Of a DNA stretch of 64,000 nt, positions 10,953 to 19,851 are shown piece after piece. The stretch spans positions 9,800,430-9,864,429 of the forward strand of contig NC_033630.1 in assembly GCF_001540865.1 (NCBI RefSeq), written 5' to 3'. The notes beneath the pieces were generated by a model. That model searched no databases and was not told where the DNA came from. It worked only from the letters and a program-made list of their open reading frames with translations. This stretch comes from Ananas comosus (taxonomy: Eukaryota; Streptophyta; Magnoliopsida; Poales; Bromeliaceae). Within the stretch, counting starts at the first letter, position 1. The number at the start of each line of letters is the position of its first letter. The position numbers were made by a program, and so were the translations under genes.

Positions 10953-11705
10953 TGTAGTATGCTAGGAGATGTTCTTTAATGCATCCTTATATGCATTGTA
11001 GCCATGACAAAGTATCGCTTTCATATCTGTACAAAGTAAATGATGATATTACTTGTGAACATGTAGATTTACATATCATCCATGACAAGATAAAGTCGCA
11101 TTATAAATGCCATGTTTAATTGTAAGTTGTAGTTTAGCATCTTAATTATGCTTTCTTATACGCAATTTACTCGTTACTATTATTGTTGGGCTTACCCCCT
11201 TCTTTTCTTTCAGGGCCTAGTGGAGCAATGAGTTGAGGTCTGTAATTGCCCACTGGGAACTATAAATTATAGTTCTCACGCCCTCTTTTTCTCGATGTTT
11301 TTCTGAGCCTTCCACGCAGGGTAAGGCTAGGAATCGCGGGAAGGGAGTTGCTTCGCGCTAGCTTCCTTCGAGGACGAGTTGCTAGGTGGTCTACCTCTCG
11401 ATATTTACTTTTTTTAGCGAGAGGTTGAGGGTTTTGCCAGTGTATAAAGACCACCATTTTTGTACTAGAGACAGATATTGTACTACTTATGTTTTCTTTT
11501 ATTGACTAGCTTTATTTCTTTACCTTGATGTAGATGATAGAACTTTATTTGCTCTGATATCATTAGTTGCCAGTTATTTCACTTCTTTTATTTGTTCTAT
11601 CTCCTGCTTTACTTCCACTTTTATTGTAGACGCCCGATATGTGTAGACATATGGCGGGTCTGGGCACGCTACCGGGAGGGCCTTCGCCGGTCCCGGAGCA
11701 TGACA
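10953..11705 (+). mobile_element. Element A 5' LTR, segment 2
   Basis: Continues the LTR after the G insertion, starting with the second TGTAG copy and matching 18864-19615. It ends GGAGCATGACA at 11705 and includes the common hairpin at 11253-11278. Confidence 0.9.
11253..11278 (+). promoter_or_regulatory. Common LTR hairpin, element A 5' LTR
   Basis: CTGGGAACTATAA then ATTATAGTTCTCA, an inverted repeat present in both LTRs of A (also 19163-19188). Confidence 0.55.
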
Positions 11706-11713
11706 TATTAATT

Positions 11714-11725
11714 TGGTATCAGAGC
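11714..11725 (+). promoter_or_regulatory. Primer-binding site of element A
   Basis: TGGTATCAGAGC, 8 bp after the LTR end TGACA (11705). It is complementary to the initiator methionine tRNA 3' end. Confidence 0.95.
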
Positions 11726-12044
11726 CTAGGGTTGAGTCTTAGTGGACCTAGTGAACCTTAGGCCGGTTGGACTATAGGAATTAGGCTCGTGAGAGGCGGG
11801 GTCTAATTAACTTGTGAGCGAAAGTATTGTGATTGGGTTTATGACAACTCTAAAAAGTTAGAGTTTGATCGGAGTGTATGGCTTCTAACTTCGCGGAGGG
11901 TTACGTTGGCGGCCGACAACGTAACATCGGGAGTTAGTAGTGAAGGACACTTCCTTACTTTCGTATGATTTGGGGTTTTATCTATTTGAGCGGGGATGCG
12001 ATAGCGTGGGTTACTAACTTGCGCTTTTATGTTTTGTAGTGACG
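11726..12044 (+). promoter_or_regulatory. Untranslated leader of element A with leader hairpin
   Basis: Non-coding leader between the primer site and gag. It contains a 9-bp perfect stem GTTACGTTG (11900-11908), an 8-nt loop GCGGCCGA, and CAACGTAAC (11917-11925). It ends in TTGCGCTTTTATGTTTTGTAG (AG at 12038-12039), an acceptor-like pyrimidine run 5 nt before the gag ATG at 12045. The GGCGGCCGA core is shared with the leaders of C, J and K. Confidence 0.6.
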
Positions 12045-12668
12045 ATGCCGGTTACACGCTCCCAGTTTGCCGGGGCGTATGACGCGGCACACCCCGAGGA
12101 GGTCGAGACCCCCGCTACTTCCGGATCTAGTGAGGTCCGCGACTTGAGGGGCCAGCTTGCGGTTCTCACGGATCTGTTGGCGCAGCAGACGGCAGCGGCA
12201 CAGCGACAGGCTGAGGTGGCTCAGCGGTAGGAGGCGCGGATGAAGCATCTTCAGGACCTCCTACTGCAGCAGGCGGCAGCTTCGAGGGAGACCTAGGGTC
12301 CCACACAGCCAGCACCCGTGGTGGACGTCGCACCGAGGGCGCAGTCCCCCGCGCCCAGTTCCTCACGTGCGGCACCGGCGACCGCACCTCGGGAGGAGGT
12401 GGTTGCGGCATTACCAGTTTAGAGACCGGCCACGGGAGCAGCTTTTCCCGTGGTGGCCGAGGGAGCCGAGCGGGATCGGCTTATGGATCGCCTCAGCGAG
12501 CTCAGGAGGTGCAGCCCGAGGACGTTTGATGGCGAGAACGTCGACCACTGGATTGTTGAGAAGTGGTTGATGCATATGGAGAAGCTGTTTCGAGATACCT
12601 TCGTCGAGGAGAGGGACAGGGTTTGGCTCGCCACTCACTTTCTGGACGGCGAGGCCTATCGTTGGTGA
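12045..12668 (+). pseudogene. Element A gag, N-terminal part, with four stops
   Basis: Starts ATGCCGGTTACACG. The product would be the capsid/nucleocapsid precursor, which packages element RNA in cytoplasmic particles. It is in frame 3 with the following open segment. Four in-frame stops break it: TAG at 12228-12230, TAG near 12296, TAG near 12420, and TGA at 12666-12668. Comparison with the relative at 62611 onwards suggests CAG-to-TAG for the first three and TGG-to-TGA for the last. The segment includes a Q/A-rich coiled stretch, then the retrotransposon gag core (HWIVEKWLMHMEKLF). No start downstream would give a normal gag. Confidence 0.85.
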
Positions 12669-15600
12669 TTGGATATCCAGGACAACCCCGACACCGACTT
12701 GGCGGCGATTACTTGGACACGATTCAAGGAGCTTCTATTGGCGCACCACTTTCCTACCAGCGTCAAGAGGAAGATGGAGCAGGATTTGCGCAGCTTGCGC
12801 CAGGATGAGCGGTCAGTGGCTGAGTACGAGAGGGAGTTCTTCCGGATACTACACTGTGTACCGTTTGTTGTGAGGGACGACAAGGACAAGGCCCGCATCT
12901 TTGAGTGTGGTTTGCGGCCTTCTATCTTCCGGTTGGTGCAGTCTTCCAACCTCCAGACCTACCGGGAGGTTGTGGATCGAGCTTTGATCGTGGAGGCGGG
13001 AGCGGTGGATCTGCAGGAGCGTCGTGAGAGCTCGGAGAAGGGGAAAGGGAAGAGGCCCGCGGCTGAGGGTGCGAGTCAGATGCACTCACGGAGGCCGCCG
13101 AGGCACCCCAGAAGCCGGAGCCAGTCGCGGGGACGTGGCTCATCTACTCAGCGAGGAGGACCCGATCGTCGCCAGGCCCCCCGCTGCGTGATCTGTGGCG
13201 GTCCTCATTACCCGCGGCAGTGTTCACGCAGCCGGGGCAGGTGCTTCTTGTGTGGCCAGGAGGGCCACTTCCAGTCGGACTGCCCGAGGAGTCCATTGCC
13301 AGCGCCATCTTCGGCATCTGCACCAGCTTCGCCAGGTCCCAGTCAGAGGACATCTTCTGCGCATCACCAGGCAGGGCGGCCGCTAGTTCTGCGGCAGGCG
13401 GAGGGGTCAGGACAGGCCCCGAGCAGGCGCATATACGCGGCCCAGACTGAGGAGGCGGCGGCAGCCGAGAATGTGGTCGCAGGTATCATTTTACTTCATG
13501 GTATTCGAGTTAGAGCTTTGTTTGATACCGGTGCATCACATTCATTCATTGATCGACTGTTTGCTGAGCTGCATGGCATCCCACTTGTATCCCTGTTGCA
13601 CCCGGGACGAGTCGTTGTACCCGACCATTCTTTGGACATTCGGAAGTTTTGCCCCAGCTGCCCTATTCGGGTTGGAGATTGGATCATGCCCATAGATTTG
13701 CTAGCCTTGCATAAACTCAGGGAGTTTGACGTTGTGTTGGGCATGGATTGGTTGACTAAGTACTACACCGCTATCGATTGCAAAGATCGAACGGTGATTT
13801 TTAGAGAGCCAGGGCAGGCGGAGGTTGTGTACCGAGGATGCCAGAGTTCGCTGTTTGCGATGACGATTAGCTCCTCTCGAGCTAGGCAGTTGATTAGTAG
13901 AGGCTGCGTAGCCTACTTGGCTACTGTTGTGTTGCGGGGCGAGGATGACGCCCCTAGGATTGAGGATATCCCCGTAGTGCGGGAGTTTGGAGATGTGTTT
14001 CCAGCGGAGCTTCCAGGCATGCCCCCTGATAGGGAGATTGAGTTTGTGGTAGATCTCGTCCCCGGGACTACCCCAATCTCAAAGGCGCCCTATAGGATGG
14101 CACCAGCAGAGTTGAAGGAGCTGAAGGCACAGTTGCAGGATCTTCTGGATAAGGGTTTTGTGCGACCGAGTGTGTCACCTTGGGGAGCACCGGTTTTGTT
14201 TGTGAAGAAGAAGGATGGATCACTTCGCTTATGCGTGGACTATCGTGAACTCAATAAAGTCACGATTAAGAACAAGTATCCATTACCGAGGATTGATGAT
14301 CTATTTGATCAGCTCCAGGGATCTTGTGTATATTCCAAGATTGACTTGCAGTCGGGATATCACCAGTTGAGGATCAGACCTGAGGATGTGTCGAAGACGG
14401 CTTTTAGAACACGGTATGGACATTATGAGTTTACTGTTATGCCGTTTGGGCTTACTAATGCCCCGGCAGCTTTTATGGATCTGATGAACCGTGTTTTTAA
14501 GCCTTATTTAGACAGATTCGTTGTGGTGTTTATCGACGACATCTTAGTGTATTCCCGGAGTGACGCGGATCACGAGGAGCACTTGAGACTTGTACTTCAA
14601 GTGCTTCGGGAAAAGAAGCTCTATGCCAAGTTGAAGAAGTGTGAATTTTGGCTTAGAGAGGTGGCGTTTTTGGGCCACGTGATTTCAGGATCAGGCATAG
14701 CCGTGGACCCGAGGAAAATTGAAGCTATCAAGGATTGGCCGAGGCCGACGAGCGTGACCGAGATACGGAGCTTCATTGGTTTGGCCGGCTACTACCGACG
14801 GTTTGTCGAGGGATTTGCGAAGTTATCTACTCCCCTCACGAGACTCACGCATAAGGGCACCAAGTTTATTTGGAATGATGCGTGTGAAAGGAGCTTCCAA
14901 GAGTTGAAGCAGCGATTGACGACCGCCCCGATCCTAACCTTGCCGACTGCCGGGGCAGGGTATGTGATTTATAGTGATGCTTCCTTTAATGGATTGGGCT
15001 GTGTTTTGATGCAGGACGGGAAAGTGATCGCGTATGCATCTCGCCAACTGAAGGATTATGAAAAGAATTACCCCACCCACGACTTGGAGTTGGCGGCCGT
15101 AGTCTTTGCATTGAAGCTATGGCGCCACTACTTATATGGCGAGCGGTGCGAAGTATATACGGATCACAAGAGCTTAAAGTACCTATTCACTCAGAAGGAG
15201 TTGAACTTGAGGCAGCGCAGATGGTTGGAGCTACTCAAGGATTATGATTTGACGATACTTTACCACCCGGGTAAGGCTAACGTGGTGGCGGATGCGCTAA
15301 GTAGGAAATCGACTGAGAACTTAGCGATGCTTGTGGTTACTCAACCGCCGTTGATCGAGCAGATGAAGCGGTTGGAGTTGGAGGTGGTGGCTCCTGATAC
15401 ACCTTTGAGACTGATGACTTTGGTGGTGCAACCTACACTTTTGGAAAGGATTAAAGAAAAGCAAGCTTCCGACTCGGAGTTGCAAAAGGTTCGAACTAAG
15501 ATGGTTGATGGTTGCACCGGTGACTTCACTTTAGACGGTGATGGATTGATGCGTTTCCGCGGACGACTTTGTGTACCGGCGGACTTGGGCATTAAAGAGG

Positions 15601-15812
15601 ATATTCTTCAAGAAGCACATCGAGCACCGTATGCTTTACATCCGGGAGGCACCAAGATGTACATGGACTTGAAGTTGCTTTATTGGTGGCCCGGGATGAA
15701 AAAGGATGTTGGTGAGTTCGTTGCTAGATGTTTAACTTGCCAACAGGTGAAGGCTAAGCACCGAGTTCCTGCGGGGAAGCTGCAGAGCCTACCGGTTCCA
15801 GTGTGGAAGTAG
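12669..15812 (+). CDS. Element A gag C-terminus, protease, reverse transcriptase, RNase H, integrase N-terminus (open 1047 codons)
   Basis: This is the long open part of the same frame; the true start lies upstream, before stops. In order: the gag end with two zinc-knuckle-like motifs ([13 protein letters not shown] near 13183, [14 protein letters not shown] near 13240), aspartic protease (DTGASHSF, about 13523), reverse transcriptase (about 14060-14740, catalytic FIDD at 14529-14540), and RNase H (about 14960-15300, YSDAS and TDHKSLKYL). It ends with the integrase HHCC zinc finger (H near 15618, CLTCQQ near 15729). It ends at TAG 15810-15812, probably from a TGG codon. Roles are those of a Ty3/gypsy polyprotein; activity is unlikely given the upstream stops. 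Confidence 0.92.
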   Translation: MDIQDNPDTDLAAITWTRFKELLLAHHFPTSVKRKMEQDLRSLRQDERSVAEYEREFFRILHCVPFVVRDDKDKARIFECGLRPSIFRLVQSSNLQTYREVVDRALIVEAGAVDLQERRESSEKGKGKRPAAEGASQMHSRRPPRHPRSRSQSRGRGSSTQRGGPDRRQAPRCVICGGPHYPRQCSRSRGRCFLCGQEGHFQSDCPRSPLPAPSSASAPASPGPSQRTSSAHHQAGRPLVLRQAEGSGQAPSRRIYAAQTEEAAAAENVVAGIILLHGIRVRALFDTGASHSFIDRLFAELHGIPLVSLLHPGRVVVPDHSLDIRKFCPSCPIRVGDWIMPIDLLALHKLREFDVVLGMDWLTKYYTAIDCKDRTVIFREPGQAEVVYRGCQSSLFAMTISSSRARQLISRGCVAYLATVVLRGEDDAPRIEDIPVVREFGDVFPAELPGMPPDREIEFVVDLVPGTTPISKAPYRMAPAELKELKAQLQDLLDKGFVRPSVSPWGAPVLFVKKKDGSLRLCVDYRELNKVTIKNKYPLPRIDDLFDQLQGSCVYSKIDLQSGYHQLRIRPEDVSKTAFRTRYGHYEFTVMPFGLTNAPAAFMDLMNRVFKPYLDRFVVVFIDDILVYSRSDADHEEHLRLVLQVLREKKLYAKLKKCEFWLREVAFLGHVISGSGIAVDPRKIEAIKDWPRPTSVTEIRSFIGLAGYYRRFVEGFAKLSTPLTRLTHKGTKFIWNDACERSFQELKQRLTTAPILTLPTAGAGYVIYSDASFNGLGCVLMQDGKVIAYASRQLKDYEKNYPTHDLELAAVVFALKLWRHYLYGERCEVYTDHKSLKYLFTQKELNLRQRRWLELLKDYDLTILYHPGKANVVADALSRKSTENLAMLVVTQPPLIEQMKRLELEVVAPDTPLRLMTLVVQPTLLERIKEKQASDSELQKVRTKMVDGCTGDFTLDGDGLMRFRGRLCVPADLGIKEDILQEAHRAPYALHPGGTKMYMDLKLLYWWPGMKKDVGEFVARCLTCQQVKAKHRVPAGKLQSLPVPVWK

Positions 15813-16873
15813 GAAAAGGTCACCATAGATTTTGTGATGGGATTGCCTCGCTCACAGGCCGGGCATGATGCTATTGGGTGATTGTGGATAGGTTGACGAA
15901 ATCGGCACATTTCATACCTATCCACACTACTTGGACTGGTGAGAGACTCGCACAGGTTTATTTGGATGAGATTGTGCGATTACACGAGGTACCTACTTCC
16001 ATAGTATCAGATCGAGACCCCCGTTTTGTATCCCACTTTTGGAGGAGCTTACAGAACGCTCTGGGTACGCGTTTGGACTTCAATACAGCTTTCCACCCCC
16101 AGAGTGACGGGCAGTCGGAGCGTACTATACAGACTCTCGAGGACATGCTTCGAGCCTGCGTGATCGACTTCCAGGGAGGTTGGCCGCAGCATCTACCGAT
16201 GGCAGAGTTTGCTTATAACAACAGTTATCAAGCAAGTATCAAGATGGCACCATTCGAGGCACTCTATGGACGGAAGTGTAGGTCGCCGTTTCATTGGAGT
16301 GAAGTTGGCGAGAGATTGGCTTTAAGCCCAGATGTGCTCCAGGAAGCAGAGGACAAGGTTCACATTGCTCGGGAGCGATTTTTGATGGCCCAGAGTAGGC
16401 AGAGGAGTTATGTTGACAGGCGGTGACGAGACTTGGAGTTTCAGATTGGAGATCACGTCTTCTTGAAAGTCTCGCCGACTCGAGAAATTAGACGATTTGG
16501 AATCCGGGGCAAGTTGAGCCCCAGATTCATTGGACCGTTTGAGGTTTTGGAGTGGATAGGCCCGGTAGCGTATAGACTTGCCCTACCGCCGAACCTATCG
16601 GGTGTACACAATGTATTCCATGTATCGGTTCTTCGGAAGTACATCCACGACCCGGCTCATGTATTGGATGCTACACCTATGGAGCTGCGGGAGGATTTGA
16701 GCTTTGAGGAGCAACCCTTGAGAATTTTGGCTCGCGAGGTGAAAAGATTGCGGAACTGGAAAATTCCCTACGTGAAGGTGCTTTGGAGCAACCACGACGA
16801 GCGCGAGGCCACTTCGGAGTTAGAGAGCGCACTACGGGAGCGCTATTCCCATCTTTTTCAGATGGAGGCTTGA
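15813..16873 (+). pseudogene. Element A integrase core and chromodomain, frameshifted
   Basis: Continues integrase after the TAG. The first catalytic Asp lies in TIDFVMGLPRSQ (about 15828). A one-base loss near 15875 shifts the frame. From 15878 the second frame carries the second Asp (SDRDPRF, about 16006) and the catalytic Glu (SERTIQTLED, about 16111). A TGA at 16424-16426 breaks the linker, and reading resumes in the same frame to 16871-16873. The end (16720-16870) is the chromodomain-like part ending in [10 protein letters not shown]. The expected W in the EATWELE-type motif is S here. Confidence 0.88.
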
Positions 16874-16916
16874 GGTACTTTGTTTGTTTTGAGTTTCGCG
16901 GACGAAACTCCTTTTT

Positions 16917-16928
16917 AGGAGGGGTGAA
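16917..16928 (+). other. Polypurine tract of element A
   Basis: AGGAGGGGTGAA lies immediately before LTR start TGTAACACAC at 16929. Confidence 0.88.
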
Positions 16929-19615
16929 TGTAACACACTGGACCTTTACAAATTGCGAGGTTCGAGTGATTGGCCGTGTTCTGAGCTTTTCCACATTTTC
17001 TGATGGGTCGTTGACTGTGTTCCGACCTATGGCACGTGTCCCGAAATTTGTGGTACAAAGCCTTGCACCAAACCCGAAAAAACGGGATTTGGCTGACTCT
17101 CGGATTGAGTTCTAGCGGGCTTGTACCGGTACAAGGTTGTGCTTGTACCGGTACAAGGTTGATGGTTGTACCGGTACAGCCATCGGAGCTTGTACCGGTA
17201 CAGAGCCGCAGAGCCCAGCAACCCGAGCCTCGGGTTTGGATTTCGTGGACCTTGTACCGGTACAAGAGCTCGTGTACCAGTACAAGGGGGCTGATTTCGT
17301 GCAGTTTGAACCGCAGGGGGCTTTTTGCGATTGTGGACTTCTTATTAGTACCCCCCACGCCCTAGGGGTCTTCTCCTGAGCTTGGGACCAGTAAGAGGAG
17401 AGGTAAGGGAGCCCTCTTTGATTTCATTTTGATCTATTTGGATTTTGGTAGGATTTTAAGAGATTAAACCTCTCTTTTGCTTCTTTTGCTTGATTTGAGG
17501 CTTTTCTACCTTTGGGGCTTTATTTTGGAGCTTTGTTGAGGGGAGATCCTTGGACTTGGAGAGTTTAGAGCTTGGATTGGAGCTTCTAAGAGGTAATCTA
17601 CTTGCTCTCTCCCTCTAGATTTGATTTTTGTTGATGGATTCAAGATAAAACCCTGGATTGACGAATTAGGGCTTATTTTGGGCATTTTGATTCTAGGGCT
17701 TTTGGAGCTAAATCTTTTGGATTAGAACCTTTCCCTAGATTGGATTGGAAGGGATTTAGCTCTCTTTTGGAGCTTGGGAGAGATTTTCCACTCATTAGGT
17801 GAGTTTTAGCCCTTGTGCTATAATTGTTAATGCTTGATCTTATAGATGATCGTAATGCTCGTGTATCTCTTCGCTCAATACTTTTAGGGTAATTTGAGAC
17901 TCGTGGACAACTTCGTTCGGCGAGACGGGGCACTACGCGACGGTTCGGTGGGTTTGACCTAGCCTATATATGAGAAATTCTCACATATGGTTATGGATGT
18001 TCCGTAAATTGGAAAAGCATGCATATTCATACTAAATGTATTTATTATGATTTTTAGAATGTTTAAAATGCATATGTTACATATGATGAAATTTTGGACC
18101 TCTATGCAGTAGAGAGTTGCTTGGGAGATCTATGGTTGCATTTAGCATTCTTTATGAGACTTGGTTTCATACTTCTATAGTGTAAATGAGTTCGGATTCA
18201 TGCATTTAAACTTAAGTTTACTTGTGACATGAAAGATGACATTTAGAGGTGTTGAACTAGAAGGTATTAGAGGTGTTGAACTAGAAGGTATGTGAACTAG
18301 AGAGCTAATGTCATCAAGCGGCATTGAGCTCGGGACATGTGTGAACCTAGCGGATAGGACCATTGAGGAATGTGGAACATGCTTAAACATTAAATGTCTA
18401 AGTGTCATAAAGGGGCACTAGACCTAGAGAATGTTGGAACTTCATTTGTGACTTAGAACTAGATCTTCGAGATGCTAGTGACTATACCATGTTAGAGACA
18501 TGAGGGTTGGATACTTGAGCCATCGACTATGCTTGCCATTTGTGCTCATTCGCACATGCTTGTGAGGGTCGCTCCCTACAAGCCGGTACTCTGGAGTTAG
18601 CCTACGCGACTTTTGTTCGCTCGTGTGGTATTGAGAAGCCTACGGGGTCGAATGGGACAGACACATTCCAAGAGTAGGGATGTAGGGCTACCACAGGCAC
18701 TTAGGCGGCACAAGCTGGACTACCTTGGGTAGGCCCCTTATTGGAAATGGGAACCGACACGATATTGAGTGTGTGATAATCACTACTAGACAGATAGTAG
18801 TAGCTGGATTACTTGGACTTACTTCTAGCATAGATGTGGACATTTGGGTATTCATACATACATGTAGTATGCTAGGAGATGTTGTTTATTGCATCCTTAT
18901 ATGCATTGTAGCCATGACAAAGTATCGCTTTCATATCTGTACAAAGTAAATCATGATATTACTTGTGAACATGTAGATTTACATATCATCCATGACAAGA
19001 TAAAGTCGCATTATAAATGCCATGTTTAATTGCAAGTTGTAGCTTAGCATCTTAATTATGCTTTCTTATATGCAATTTACTCGTTACTATTATTGTTGGG
19101 CTTACCCCCTTCTTTTCTTTCGGGGCCTAGTGGAGCAATGAGCTGAGGTCAGTAATTGCCCACTGGGAACTATAAATTATAGTTCTCACGCCCTCTTTTT
19201 CTCGATATTTTTCAGAGCCTTCCACGCAGGGTGAGGCCAGGGATCGCGGGAAAGGAGTTGCTTCGAGCTAGCTTCTTTCGAGGACGAGTTGCTAGGTGGT
19301 CTACCTCTCGATATTTACTTTTTTTGGCAAGAGGTTGAGGGTTTTGCCAGTGTATAGCGACCACCATTTTTATACTAGAGACAGATATTGTACTACTTAT
19401 GTTTTCTTTTATTGACTAGCTTTATTTCTTTACCTTGGTGTAGATGATAGAACTTTATTTGCTCTGATATCATTAGTTGCTAGTTATTTCACTTCTTTTA
19501 TTTGTTCCATCTCCTGCTTTACTTCCACTTTTATTGTAGACGCCTTATAGGTGTAGGCATATGGCGGGTCTGGGCACGCTACCGGGAGGGCCTTCGCCGG
19601 TCCCGGGGCGTGACA
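16929..19615 (+). mobile_element. Element A 3' LTR (2687 bp)
   Basis: Uninterrupted LTR, TGTAACACACTGG...GGGGCGTGACA. Landmarks: TGTACCGGTACA-type palindromes (17121-17281), GAG/GTAAGG (17400-17408) and GAG/GTAATC (about 17590-17597) donor-like sites, an ACTCTGGAGT variant of the shared palindrome near 18590, and the common hairpin at 19163-19188. A short local duplication (GAGGTGTTGAACTAGAAGGTA, twice near 18244-18290) is absent from the 5' LTR. Confidence 0.92.
17121..17281 (+). repeat. TGTACCGGTACA palindrome cluster
   Basis: Six close copies of the 12-bp palindrome TGTACCGGTACA or a one-base variant within 160 bp. Equivalent clusters are at 6049-6390, 4390-4560, 32970-33180 and 51040-51240. 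Confidence 0.8.
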
Positions 19616-19851
19616 TGAAGAGTCGACAGTGATTCGATGAGTTTGACCTCACTAAAATGGGTGAATTATCCCTATGTTCTTGCTATGTTTATGATATTAG
19701 CAATTATGCATAATTATGCTAGTACCATTATGAATAAGATGTTGGATAACTTAGATGTATTTGTATCATAAGACAAGGTTAAATCTCTATAAAGTAGAGA
19801 GTTGTATGCAGTGAACATATGAAAAATGTACTATATAATGGTTAGCATACT
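19616..19851 (+). mobile_element. Element B 3' LTR, segment 2
   Basis: AT-rich LTR body between the A and C insertions. It starts with A's right target copy (TGAAG) and ends with C's left copy (ATACT, 19847-19851). It continues at 32500. Confidence 0.75.

Larger units (their letters stand above)
5855..19615 (+). mobile_element. Element A: family I Del/Tekay-type chromovirus, nearly complete
   Basis: Full structure in order: 5' LTR (5855-7954 plus 10953-11705, split by element G), primer-binding site (11714-11725), leader, gag-pol (12045-16873), polypurine tract (16917-16928) and 3' LTR (16929-19615). Flanks are TCAAG on the left (5850-5854) and TGAAG on the right (19616-19620), a 5-bp target duplication with one change. 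The two LTRs differ at about nine positions in the first 165, mostly transitions, so the element is not very recent. It lies inside element B's 3' LTR. The chromodomain and gag-PR-RT-RH-INT order place it with Del/Tekay chromoviruses. Confidence 0.92.
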
